DNA of 64,000 nucleotides from Monoplex corrugatus (Eukaryota > Mollusca > Gastropoda > Littorinimorpha > Ranellidae). Each line of letters opens with the position of its first letter. Position 1 is the first letter of the stretch. Below, piece after piece: positions 1-8,690 of the stretch. The translations under genes and the position numbers were made by a program. A model generated the notes under the pieces. That model was not told where the DNA came from, ran no database searches, and saw nothing but the letters and a program-made list of their open reading frames with translations. Location of the stretch: NCBI GenBank assembly GCA_030674185.1, contig JAPXFY010000026.1:49340246-49404245 (forward strand), in the 5' to 3' direction.

Positions 1-780
1 GATGTATATTTAGTTGCTGTTGTTTTAAGGTCAATCTTTTTGACGTGATGTTGTCTTGTTTGGTCTGTTTTCGTCAGTTGGTGCGAGATTTAAATTTGGC
101 TGACTGTTGACTCAAAATGATTTTGTCAGATATTAGCATGTTGATTTTGTTGTAAGAATTTTTTTGGCTTTTCTTGTAAGGTCTGCTTTTTACTTGATGT
201 GTGGCTACTTGGTCTGTTTATAGCTGGTATTGTAAGGTTTATTATTGCTAGTTTGAATTTATTTTAGTGCTTCTTGTCAGGTTATTTCGTGAATTCTGCT
301 GTTGTCAGATCTATTTTTTGACTTTTATTGTTTGGTCTATTTTTGGCTCAGTGTTTTTGTTGTCTGATGTGTTTTTGGCAGCGGTTGTAAATTCGTTGTT
401 TTTACGTGCCGAAACATTATTTGGTGTATTATCAGACTGTGGTTTACGGAGGTTGAGATGTATTTTCTCAGGTGTTGTTGACAGTCTGTTTTCTGATGGA
501 CTTGATGTTTGGTTACTTTAGACTCCATGCTTTTAAGTTTCTTTTCCCCATTTGGTCTATTGTAAGATCCCTTTTGTGTGTGCTTTGTTTGTTTTCAGGG
601 GCACTGTTGATTGTTCGGCTGGGCTATAAGCAATATGAACTTGAACTTTTGATTGTTTTCGTTATCTAGTAAAAATGCTGACTTCTCACTGTTCGGTCTA
701 TTTTAGGATTCCTCTCCCTCCACCACCACCACCACCACCACCCCTTTGTGTTTGTGTTTTTTGAGGGGGACAGGATGAGA
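1..780. repeat. T-rich degenerate tandem repeat region
   Basis: T/G-rich DNA with loosely repeated phrases such as TGTAAGGTCTATTTTT and TTGGTCTATTTTTGG at irregular 30-50 bp spacing. The same phrases return at 1310-1520, 3380-3480, 8345-8490 and 8690-9060, so this is probably one old, diverged satellite-like sequence. Short open frames here (267-521, 472-669) are low-complexity Leu/Phe/Val strings with no recognisable domain, and I do not call them genes. A short (CCA)n run lies at 720-741. Confidence 0.5.
607..657 (+). mobile_element. 33-bp I-LINE tail micro-insertion with TSD
   Basis: The 33 bases at 616-648 are the terminal part of the I-type LINE 3' tail (CGGCTGGGCTATAAGCAATA and on to AACTTGAACTT). 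They are flanked by the perfect 9-bp direct repeat TTGATTGTT at 607-615 and 649-657. This is what an extremely 5'-truncated target-primed insertion would look like. The host DNA is the T-rich repeat. Confidence 0.8.
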
Positions 781-857
781 TTTGTGGCTGGCTGTTGTTG
801 AAAGCTTGTTTTTGATTAATGATTGGTTAGTTGGTCTATTCTTGGTCATTTGCTTTT

Positions 858-1079
858 ACGCACGCGCGCGTGCGCACACACACACATACACACACTACAC
901 CACGTACACTACACACACACATACATCACACACATACATACACACACGTACACATACACACACACACACACACACAACACACACACTACACACACACGTA
1001 CACACAATACACATACACACCCACGTACACACACACGTACACACACACGTACACACACACACACACAAATACACACCCA

Positions 1080-1172
<93 letters not shown>

Positions 1173-1214
1173 ACAATACACATACACACCCACGTACACA
1201 CACATACACACCCA

Positions 1215-1269
<55 letters not shown>
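858..1269. repeat. CA-rich compound microsatellite
   Basis: About 410 bp of (CA)n interrupted by CGTACACA, TACACACC and ACACTACAC variants, followed by CTCTCTCTTTCTCTGTCTC. Long open frames in all three forward frames and on the reverse strand (Thr-His or Cys-Val repeats) are artefacts of the dinucleotide. Confidence 0.97.
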
Positions 1270-1271
<2 letters not shown>

Positions 1272-1309
1272 CTCTCTTTCTCTGTCTCTCTTCCCCTCTG
1301 TCTGTTCTT

Positions 1310-1520
1310 GACTGATGTAAGGTCCATTTTTAATCGTTTGTTGCAGGCGTAAGTTATTTTTTGCTTTGTCTTTGTTGCTCAGAGAATAATTTTCGATTTT
1401 TGTTGTTCTGAGGTATAATTTTTTGTCTTGGATGTTTTGCTATTAGTCTAATTTTTTGGCACTTGCTTTGTTACGAAGTGAAAAGTTTTGCTGTTCGATT
1501 GTTGTGATATGTTATCAATG
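1310..1520. repeat. T-rich degenerate repeat, second patch
   Basis: Same T/G-rich phrase structure as 1-780 (TGTAAGGTCCATTTTT, TTGTTCTGAGG, TGTTACGAAG). No coding potential seen. Confidence 0.4.
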
Positions 1521-1547
1521 GGAACATTATCTTAGACATTTTCCAGT

Positions 1548-1832
1548 ACTATGACGATGGGATAATAATCATGACGTGGAATTCAAGTCTGGATTGAGAC
1601 TCCGTGAAAAGGCTGCACTCCACGCTTCCTTTCCTAATATATCCTGGCGTCAACCAGGTCGGAGAGATACAGACGTGCAGCGTTGGTCAGGATTTTTTTT
1701 TAGCAACACCCTTAATGACGCGTCCGTGAAATGGATTAGGTCGTCTGTGTGATCCCAGTATTCCCAACGAGCCCGTAGCACGCGCAATTCTTGCTAGGAA
1801 CCAGTTGGAGCACTGACATGCGAAGTGGATAT
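1548..1832 (-). mobile_element. tRNA-derived SINE, minus-strand copy, head degraded
   Basis: Shares its body with 3030-3366, 61425-61800 and 62045-62410: a cctggcgtcaaccaggtc motif, then GAGAGATACAGAC, a 'tccgtgaaatggatta' segment and CCCAACGAGCCC. By comparison with the other copies the tRNA-like head should lie at the right-hand end (minus orientation). Here it fades out near 1830 without clear A and B boxes. The left end sits near a GATGG/ATAATAATCATG microsatellite-like tail, as in the other copies. Confidence 0.65.
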
Positions 1833-1954
1833 TATGTTGTATTTCTTTCTATTGTGACTATTGTATTCCTTTTCTGTTGTTCCGAAGTCTATCATTTCCT
1901 GGATGTTTGTCAGTATCGCCAGTTATAGTTGTATTGTTGCGGGATCTTTACTTA

Positions 1955-1986
1955 GCTGCTGCTGCTGTTGTTGTTGTTGCTGTTGT
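1955..1986. repeat. (GCT/GTT)n trinucleotide run
   Basis: Short GCTGCTGCTGTTGTTGTTGTT tract inside a T-rich stretch. The poly-Cys frame it creates is not a gene. Confidence 0.8.
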
Positions 1987-2090
1987 GGATTTATGTTTAA
2001 GTTGTGTTTGCTTTTGTTAGTACACTCTGGCTGCTGCCGTAGCGAGGTTATTGACTAATGGTTTCTGTTGGCGTGTTAGTCAAGTGACAA

Positions 2091-2630
2091 ATTACCCCGG
2101 GAGGATGCTGCGGGCTCGTTCAGTATAAATAGTATGCCCACTTTCTGCCCACTTCTTTTCTGCCACTCTCTTTGTTTCTGCCGTGCGTCTTTGCTTTCTG
2201 TCATTTCTTTCTATCATTCTTTGCCTTGCTGGTTCATTCACGTGTACGTGTTCTTTACAAAGCCTTACATATTTTTTCTAAGGATTGATAATTGGGTACA
2301 TTTATTAAGTGCATTTTTGGCTCCACGGAAATGTGCAGAAGCAGTTCTAGGTAATTTCAGCCTGTTTTTTTTTTATATATATAGTTTTAGTGTCCTTAAT
2401 TACGTCTGTATTCAGGTTTGTTTTTAAAAAACCCTGGTAATGAATTGAAATGGTCAACGCCAGGGGCATATCCTTAGATTATGTGCGCGAATGCATTGAC
2501 ATGTGTACTTAATTTTTTTTCCAAGTGTTTTTTTTTTTCGTCTAGGGTGTACTTCTTGAAATGGTTATAGCCCTGATGTGACTGGGCAGTCAGCTGGGCT
2601 TTAAACACATAACAGTGACACCAAGTGGGT
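2091..2630 (+). mobile_element. D dispersed repeat, near full length
   Basis: A member of a ~550-bp interspersed family seen more than a dozen times here. Landmarks in order: G/C-rich start, TTCAGTATAAATAGTAT, 'tgctttctgtcatttctt', 'gataattgggtacat', 'ttaagtgcatttttggct', 'tgtgcgcgaatgcattgac', 'gtgtacttaatttt', then the tail 'tagccctgatgtgactggg', CAGCTGGGCTTTAAACA and ATAACAGTGACA. The tail resembles the 3' tail of the I-type LINE. A possible short TSD (GTGACA) flanks it. There is no coding frame, so it is non-autonomous. Confidence 0.8.
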
Positions 2631-2639
2631 AAAACTGAT

Positions 2640-2950
2640 GGACTTAAAATAGTAGGGGTTCAGTCTGCCCCCCCCCTCCCCCCCCTACAGGTAGATGAAG
2701 GGGTGGAGATCTTTCCGATCTCCCAGGCCAGCATGTGTGCAGACCTGCCAGTGCTTGAACCCCGTTTGTGTTTATATTGATGCAGAATACCAAATATGCA
2801 TGCTAAAGATCCTGTAGGTCATTTCAGTGGCTGGCTTCTGGAAAGATGAAAACGCCCGTATTGCACCCCATCAAAGATGCAAGAACTTGGTGAAATGTTG
2901 TGGTCAGCTTGTCTGACAGCTTGTATAAGTTATTACACCTGGCAAGAAAA
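2640..2950 (+). mobile_element. Degenerate snail-type interspersed repeat
   Basis: Contains GTGCTTGAACCCCGTTTGTG and 'gctaaagatcctgtaggtca'. From memory this resembles a very common gastropod SINE-like repeat, in which a tRNA-type box is followed by 'aaagatcctgtaa'. The copy is old, and I cannot place its ends. It includes a poly-C interruption around 2670-2690. The family assignment is recollection, not a search result. Confidence 0.4.
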
Positions 2951-3029
2951 CCAAGATGCCTAAAAGTATACTTTTCTTGGTCCTATTTTCTACTTCATCT
3001 TATGGCCATGGAAGCGGGCATAGTTTTCA

Positions 3030-3366
3030 TAATGCAATGATAATGTTGACGATGAGGATGATGATCGTGATGCTACGTGACAGGGCTGTACTCTACGTTT
3101 TTGTAATCATAATGCATCCTGGTGTCAGCCAGGCCCGAGAGATACAGACACTTGCGGTGTTGGTCAAACGATTTCTGCAACACTTTCAGTGACGCACCCA
3201 TAAAGTGGATGAGACGACTGTGTGGATCCGGGTTTGCCAATGAGCCCAAAGCATGTTCAACTGTGGATAAGAACTGGTTGGAGCTGAATAACTGCACGAT
3301 TACTTTTGACCGGACTGATAGGGAATCGAATCCACAACTTTACCGAAGGTAGTCCGGTGCGCTAAC
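3030..3366 (-). mobile_element. tRNA-derived SINE, minus strand, head preserved
   Basis: Read on the minus strand from about 3366, a tRNA-like head shows an A-box-like TTAGCGCACCGG and a B-box-like GATTCGATTCCC. The shared SINE body follows (the reverse complement of CCTGGTGTCAGCCAGGCC and GAGAGATACAGACAC), then an ATC-rich tail near 3050. The two polymerase III boxes at the right spacing and the body shared with four other loci support a SINE rather than a tRNA gene. No cloverleaf can be completed. Confidence 0.75.
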
Positions 3367-3504
3367 CTAAAAGTAAACCTATTTGTGTCTGTCGTTTTTG
3401 TCAGGTCTGTTTTGACTGTTTGTTGCCGTGGGATCTCTCAGTGACTGTTGCTGTTGCGAGGTCTGTTTTGCTCCCTAACATAATGTGTTTTAATGACGTT
3501 TATC

Positions 3505-3508
3505 TGTG

Positions 3509-3580
<72 letters not shown>

Positions 3581-3602
3581 ATGTGTGTGTGTGTGTGTGC
3601 GC
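3505..3602. repeat. (GT)n microsatellite
   Basis: About 95 bp of (GT)n with single interruptions. Confidence 0.97.
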
Positions 3603-3617
3603 GCTAATGACGTTTAC

Positions 3618-4130
3618 AGTTAATTGCTTTTCTGGTGACGTTTATTTTTGATAGGTATTCTGGTGACGTTCATTTTTGATAGGTGTTCTGGCGACGTTTG
3701 ATAGGTAATCTGGTGACGTTAATTTTTGATGGGTATTCTGGTGACGTGTATTATTTTTGATAGGTGTTGAGGTGACGTTTACTTATTGGTGAGTATTCTG
3801 GTTACGTTTACTTTTGATAGGTGTTCAGGTGACGTCTTATGTCTGCTCGGAGTTCTGGTGACGATTATTTTTGATTGGTGTTCTTGTGAAGTTTATTTTT
3901 GATTGGTGTTCAGGTGACGTACAGTTTTGATAAGTAATCTGGTGACGTATATTTTTGATAGGTATTCTGGTGAAGTGTATTTTTGATAGGTATTCTGGTG
4001 ACGTTTATATTTGATAAATGTTCTGGTGACGTATATTTTTGATAGGTGTTCTGGTAAGGTTTAGTTTTTGATTGGTGTTGTTGTAAGCTTTAGTTTTTAA
4101 AGGGATTCTGGTGGTTTACTCTCCAAAAGC
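3618..4130. repeat. 28-bp minisatellite (TTCTGGTGACGTTTATTTTT)
   Basis: About 17 diverged units of roughly 27-30 bp with the core TTCTGGTGACGT, a T-rich spacer and GATAGGTGT. Units vary in length and sequence (for example TTCAGGTGACGTC, CTGGTGAAGTGT). It could be a locally amplified form of the T-rich repeat of 1-780. Nothing coding is seen. Confidence 0.85.
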
Positions 4131-4242
4131 GTTGGAAGGTTTGTTTTTTGATTAGTAATGTTGTGGTTTTTCTTTTGAATAGTTTTTGTTTACCCCAGTA
4201 TAAATAGTATCCCCACCTGGAAATTCTGTGCTAAAATTTTCC

Positions 4243-4248
4243 TCTTAC

Positions 4249-4347
<99 letters not shown>

Positions 4348-4465
4348 TCTCTGTATCTCCTCTCTCCCTCTCTCTCCTCTCTCTCTCCTCTCTCTCTCCT
4401 CTCTCTCTCTTCTCTCTCTTCTCTCTCTCCTCTCTTCTCTCTCTCTTCTCTCTCTCTCTCCTGCT
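4243..4465. repeat. Compound CT/CA/CT microsatellite
   Basis: (CT)n, then about 70 bp of (CA)n, then about 110 bp of CTCTCT/CCTCTC repeats. The predicted Cys-Val and Arg-Glu frames on the minus strand are artefacts. Confidence 0.95.
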
Positions 4466-4514
4466 TTTTGTCATTTCTTCCTATCATTTTCTGCCTTGCT
4501 AGTAGATAATCCAT

Positions 4515-4824
4515 ATCCGCAGCAGGTCTCCAAGGTGCACAGCCTCTAGTCGATAGAACAATGTAGGTAAGGCAAATTGGATCCGTAACTTCGGGAAAAG
4601 GATTGGCTCTGAGGACTGGGTCAGTCGGGATGGAGTGTGAAGCGGGTTTTGGGACGGCCGCGGGCTGGGCGAGGCCTTCCCCTGTTCTCCTCGCGGGGGG
4701 AGGTGCGGGGACCGAGTTCGGATCGCCGGTTCAACCTTCCCGTGGACCGCCTCAACTAGGTGGCGGCTTCGGCCGTTCACGTCGGCTGGCATTTAACAGT
4801 CAACTCAGAACTGGTACGGACCAG

Positions 4825-4858
<34 letters not shown>

Positions 4859-4883
4859 CGATGGCCATCACTCGGTGTTGACG

Positions 4884-4917
<34 letters not shown>

Positions 4918-4933
4918 AGTGAAGAAATTCAAT

Positions 4934-4968
<35 letters not shown>

Positions 4969-4970
4969 GT
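4515..4970 (+). rRNA. Partial 28S (LSU) rRNA gene fragment
   Basis: Highly conserved 28S landmarks are legible in order: GCAGGTCTCCAAGGTGCACA, GTCGATAGAACAATGTAGGT, GGATCCGTAACTTCGGGA, a GC-rich expansion segment, GGCATTTAACAGTCAACTCA, GAACTGGTACGGACCAGGGG, GCATTGCGATGGCC and finally GGCGGGAGTAACTATGACTC. The match stops there, about 8 bp before the canonical R2 insertion point in 28S (after ...CTTAAGG). A short deletion (the usual GAAGTCGG before CAAATTGGATCC) is visible near 4568. No 18S, 5.8S or downstream 28S occurs in the window, so this is an isolated, non-functional fragment adjoining an R2-type element. Confidence 0.95.
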
Positions 4971-4978
4971 GATTGTGT

Positions 4979-6843
4979 TTATTGGGTATATCTCAGGTAT
5001 GGCGGAATCCTTTTGCTCTTAAACCAGGAATTAAACACAATTGACAGGAGGATCCCATCCCCACACTTTGCCTTTATTCGATGGGCCGCTACCCCATCTG
5101 GACCAGCCGCGGTCATAGCTTTCGTGTCTTTCAAAGCTTTAATGACCTCACTAAGTGTGATCGGCTGACCCAAGACGTCATGTCCTTCTTCTGTGACAAC
5201 TCGCCGAGGCGGTGGAAAGATGTTTAATTCCACCGTGGGAGATTGCCTTTCAAATCTTTCTTTATAGGCCTGCTCCACCTTTTCCGGCGAGATGTCGCAT
5301 CAAGTCATTTGTTGGTCATCGAGGATAGTTCGGATGGCATTGCGTCTGTTCGATTGCCAACTTTGCTGCAAGGCGTGGTATTTGTTGGCTTTCTAGTTCG
5401 CTCTCTTGCTCCACTTCTTGGATCTCCTGGGTTTCCCACGGTGGAGCCTCTCGCGTCTCTCGCGTTCGACATTACCGCGGCCACCACTGGAGAACCTCCC
5501 GGGGCTGTCACGGCGGAATCTCTCGCGGTCCTCGCGATTGACACCACCGGAGTCACCTCTGGAGGGTTCTTTCTGCAGAGCAGCGGAGAGTTCACTCAGC
5601 AAGTCGAACATAGCTTGTTCAACATCCTCGCTATCCTCTACCTTCCTCAAAATATCCAGAGCCTGGCTCCGTGTCGGGTCACTGAACGTCGTTTCGGTGT
5701 ACAAATGTGAAACAGGGGTCCGTATGCCTAATTGGGGTTGTGCTCTCTGGGTAGAGTAGAGCCCGGGAGGACTTAGAGGATCTAACATTCCTTCGGAGCG
5801 AGCACAGGAGATGGAGATTTTTTGGAATGCCTTCGACCTCTTTCTGTCAGAGATTTGTTTGGTCGTGAAGGCATATCCCAATGCTTCCATCTTAACCTGC
5901 ACCCGCTCCAAATGTCCTTTTCCCTGTCCGGTCTCCTCCAGAATCAGGGCCAGGGCTCTAGAAGAGACCTCATCCCAGAGTCTGGATTTTCCAACCGCTC
6001 TAGAGGTTCTTTTCCTCTCCTTCTCTTTCCTGGGAGCCGCAATGCGCTTCTCGTTCGCCAGGCACGGGTGCCTATGGCGAATATGCTTACCCAAACCAAT
6101 CTTCGACGTAAACGTCATTGGGCATAACTCGCATTGATGGGGATGCGAGTCAGGCTTTGGCATACAAGTGTGCCCCTTGCACTTACCTGCATGGATCTCC
6201 ATACCATGCAAGTCTCCGCTTCGTCCACATCTGCGACACCTGAAAACGAGCTCTGTGTCCTGATGCTGGTCACGAAAGTACGAAAGTGGCCAGCCAACTT
6301 ACGCAGCGATGCGAACTCTCTGCCTCTGCACAGTTCGCATGTCCAGGCAATGGATGGTATGAGGATGGAGAAGCCACCTTCTCGGTCTTCGAGATCGTTC
6401 CTGGCGATCTCTGCTTCATCGTCATCGGTGGCATCTCCGACGTCTTCGTGTCGACCAAGCCAGTCTTTCCACCCACCCTTCTTAGAGTATTGCAGGGTGG
6501 GTAGATATAGTAGTTGTGTAACCCCCCCCCCCCCCCCCCGCGAGCCGATAGCGCGAAACCAGGGAACGGGTCTTACCAGGTTTATACGTCTCGCTATGGG
6601 TTGTCCTTTGCCCAAGTCCGTGGTACATAGGATCTTCGCGCCTTTGCTCCCCCATGCACCTAATGGGAGAGGTCTTGGCGGGAGCCGTCCATGCTCCCAT
6701 ACCCTACTCCCATGGCAGTTTACCGAGCTGCCAGCTCTATGAATGAATTTACAGACTTTATCCATGAGTTTCAATGACGGGGAAAGGTGTCGCCAACTGG
6801 GCCTACCATCCTGCTGCCAGCCACTGGCTAAAGGGCAGGACAT
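4979..6843 (-). pseudogene. R2-type ORF, N-terminal part (zinc fingers to RT start)
   Basis: Broken into three frames. Reading from 6843 leftwards: an acidic region, a first C2H2 finger (WTCELCRGREF...GHF, about 6370-6310), a second Cys/His cluster (FRCRRCGRS...H..KC, about 6240-6180), then a classical finger CELCPMTF...HIRHRH (about 6130-6060). Next comes a basic linker and a Trp-containing, probably Myb-like DNA-binding stretch (KSRLWDEVSSRALALIL), an Arg/Ser-rich spacer, and the beginning of reverse transcriptase (ITLSEVIKALKDTK...AAGPDGV, about 5150-5080). It ends at the 28S junction with YLRYTQ. Three zinc fingers at the N terminus fit R2 elements of the multi-finger type. Frameshifts near 6200 and 5300 make it non-functional. 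An 18-base C run at 6522-6539 breaks the region between the start and the first finger. Confidence 0.8.
6522..6539. repeat. Poly-C homopolymer, 18 bases
   Basis: Uninterrupted C run (poly-G on the element's sense strand) inside the inverted R2 piece. Its length is prone to sequencing error, so apparent frames across it are unreliable. Confidence 0.9.
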
Positions 6844-6849
6844 ACTCGA

Positions 6850-7479
6850 GTGGCGAATTCACTGCCTTCACTACAGCTCAGGACCAACACTTACCCTACG
6901 AGGGAGGTGATGGCCAGGTTTAAACCTGGGCTGAACGTGGTGTGCAGTCGCTGTGGCCAAGCCACACAGACGGTTGGTCACATTGCGGGGACGTGTGTGG
7001 CGGTGAAGAACGCCCGCATTAAAAGGCACGAATCGGTATGTTCTGTCCTGGCGAAGAAGGCGGCAGGAGTAGGCTGGAAGGTCCACTGGGAGTCTACCTT
7101 CTTGGTTGACGGCACTGCCCTCAGACCTGACCTTGTCTTGGTCCGAAGGGACACTGCCATCCTCGTAGATCCCACCGTCGTTTGGGATGGCAGCAAAGAG
7201 GATCTGGCGAAAGCCAGACGGGCCAGGGCTTCCAAGTATAACTGTCTTGCGCCAGCCATCATTGAACGATACTTGCAGGATGTGACGGAACCGAAGGTCC
7301 TCATTGAGGGGATGCCTATCGGAGCAAGGGGTGGCTGGTGCAGCAGTAACGACTGGCTCTTGAGGCAATTGAGCATCAGCCGAAAGGCTGGTGCAAAGGC
7401 ATTGTCTCTTCGAGCCTTGGGGGGGACGATTCGTCTCCTCCAAATCTTTATGGATGTGTCCTTCACGCGTGCCGCATAA
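6850..7479 (+). pseudogene. R2-type ORF, C-terminal part (CCHC + endonuclease)
   Basis: An open frame of about 210 codons with no start of its own. It begins inside the segment that precedes the CCHC motif (LQLRTNTYPTREVMARFKPG). It continues with CSRCGQATQTVGHIAGTC, a CX2CX8HX4C knuckle, and then the restriction-like endonuclease with the PD...D signature in RPDLVLVRRDTAILVDPTVV. The stop is at 7477-7479. This order (knuckle, then PD-D endonuclease, after the RT) is diagnostic of R2/NeSL-type site-specific LINEs, and the 28S neighbour favours R2. The fragment itself has no internal stop, so it looks younger than most repeats here, but without its reverse transcriptase it is dead. Confidence 0.85.
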
Positions 7480-7554
7480 CGGTAGGGCTGCACCTCTCAT
7501 CATGTCTCTGGGGATGGTGGGGGTAGTGAGTCCAGCGCGTCACTGACCGAGAGA

Positions 7555-7922
7555 ATGCCCACCTTGCGGCCATACCCACTCATAGGAAAGGCTTCGGGAG
7601 TCAACCCTGAGGAAAAATCCGGAGTCGGAGTCCCTAAGGCAGTTCGCCGTTGTCTACAACCTCGTTCTGGCAACTCCTGCGTCGCCCCTGGTACCAGGCG
7701 TACAGGCCTCCGTCTTTCCCCTGGATTCTACTAGTGGCGAGGAGAGGGGGATCTGCTGCATGGGCAACAACTCGTCCTCCATATTCACTTGCCCAGGCCT
7801 GCACCTGGAGAGGTCACTCCAGCTTCGCTGGTAACACAGCATCGACTCAAGAATCGGCCTGCACAGCCACAGCAGAAAGTGCACGTCATGACCACAACGC
7901 CTCCTGGTGCAGACTATCATCT
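7555..7922 (+). mobile_element. RTE family A 5'-leader fragment
   Basis: Matches the leader of the RTE copy at 46298-46580 in the same orientation: CTTGCGGCCATACCCACTCA, 'aggaaaggcttcgggagtca', TTCTGGCAACTCCTGCG, CTGCATGGG and GGAGAGGTCACTCCAGCTTC. It stops before any endonuclease coding sequence. A 5'-end-only fragment is not expected from normal 5'-truncated retrotransposition, so it was probably left by a later deletion or rearrangement. Confidence 0.8.
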
Positions 7923-8345
7923 CCTGAGATGTAAAGAGGCCGACGAGGAGTTCATTTACCTTTATGTGTTCGATAAAATCTTGCGTACTTTATCTGAGGA
8001 TCAATAATTGTGTACATGTATTAAGTGTATTTTTGGCTCTAGGGAAATAAGATTTGCGGAAGCAATTTTGGGTAATTCAGGCCCTTTTATTTATGATTTA
8101 GTGTCCTTAGGTATATCTAAGTTTGTGGTCAGGCATGGTTTTTTAATCCCCTGTGTGACAACTTGGAGTGGCCAGCACCATGGGTATCTCCATAGAATAT
8201 GTGCGCAAACGCATTGATATGTGAACTTAATTTTCTTTTCCTTTTTTTTTCCAGTTGGGGTGTTGTGTATGTTTTGAAAAGGTTAAAGCCCTGATAATGC
8301 TCTACACAGTCAACTGGGCTTTAAGCAAAAATGTCAGTAATAACA
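7923..8345 (+). mobile_element. D dispersed repeat, 5'-truncated
   Basis: Runs from the 'gttcgataaaatcttgcgta' landmark through ATAATTGTGTACATG, 'gtatttttggctctagggaa', TATGTGCGCAAACGCATTGA and the tail 'ccctgataatgctctaca', CAACTGGGCTTTAAGCAA. Confidence 0.8.
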
Positions 8346-8487
8346 GTTTTTGTTGTGAAGTTTGTTTTGGATAGGTATTGTTTGTGAGGTGTTTAACGTA
8401 ACGGGCTTGTTTCTGTTAGATGTTTTATTTTGGCTTTTCTTGTGATGTGAAAGGTCTTTCTGTACTATTTGGTGGCCTTTGTGACGT
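8345..8487. repeat. T-rich degenerate repeat patch
   Basis: Phrases such as TGTGACGTAAGAGATCTG and GTGATGTGAAAGGTCT match the T-rich repeat of 1-780 and 8690-9060. No gene seen. Confidence 0.4.
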
Positions 8488-8690
8488 AAGAGATCTGGAG
8501 ATAAATTGGACAGAATGGTCAATGCGAGGGGCATATCTTTAGATTATGTGCGAGGATGCATTGATATGTGTACTTAATTTTCTTTTCCAGAACCTTTTCG
8601 CCAGGGTTGTGTATGTTTCGAGATAGTTATAGCCATGATATGACTGCGTAGTCGGCTGGACTTTAAACAGGAATAATGAAAATGAAAGAA
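8488..8690 (+). mobile_element. D dispersed repeat, 3' part only
   Basis: Starts at 'gataaattggacagaatggt' and contains 'gattatgtgcgaggatgcat', GTACTTAATTTTCTTTTCC, 'gccatgatatgactgcgtag' and TCGGCTGGACTTTAAACAGG. Confidence 0.75.

Larger units (their letters stand above)
4971..7550 (+). mobile_element. R2-type LINE with inverted 5' half, joined to 28S
   Basis: Two opposed pieces of one R2-type non-LTR retrotransposon. The minus-strand piece (about 6848 down to 4971) holds the N-terminal zinc fingers and the start of the reverse transcriptase. The plus-strand piece (about 6849-7550) holds the last part of the ORF with the CCHC motif and restriction-like endonuclease. The reverse-transcriptase core between them is missing. 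The plus-strand 3' piece has the same orientation as the adjacent 28S, as R2 insertions do. An inverted 5' piece followed by a direct 3' piece is the classical twin-priming outcome. The right end fades into an RTE leader fragment near 7550, and no downstream 28S is found. Confidence 0.85.

Noticed and set aside
782..1352. Long overlapping open frames of Thr-His / Cys-Val repeats
   Set aside because: They arise from the CA/GT dinucleotide in every frame on both strands. The same applies to 3420-3623, 4228-4514, 19019-20727, 34546-35135, 51696-52229 and 53710-54069.
4515..4970. An active rDNA unit
   Set aside because: Only about 455 bp of 28S with a small internal deletion. No flanking rRNA genes, and it runs into an inverted retrotransposon.
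5243..6742. Several plus-strand frames (5243-5710, 5811-6137, 6134-6742) over the inverted R2 piece
   Set aside because: Antisense shadows. The minus strand carries the zinc fingers and the AAGPDGV RT start.
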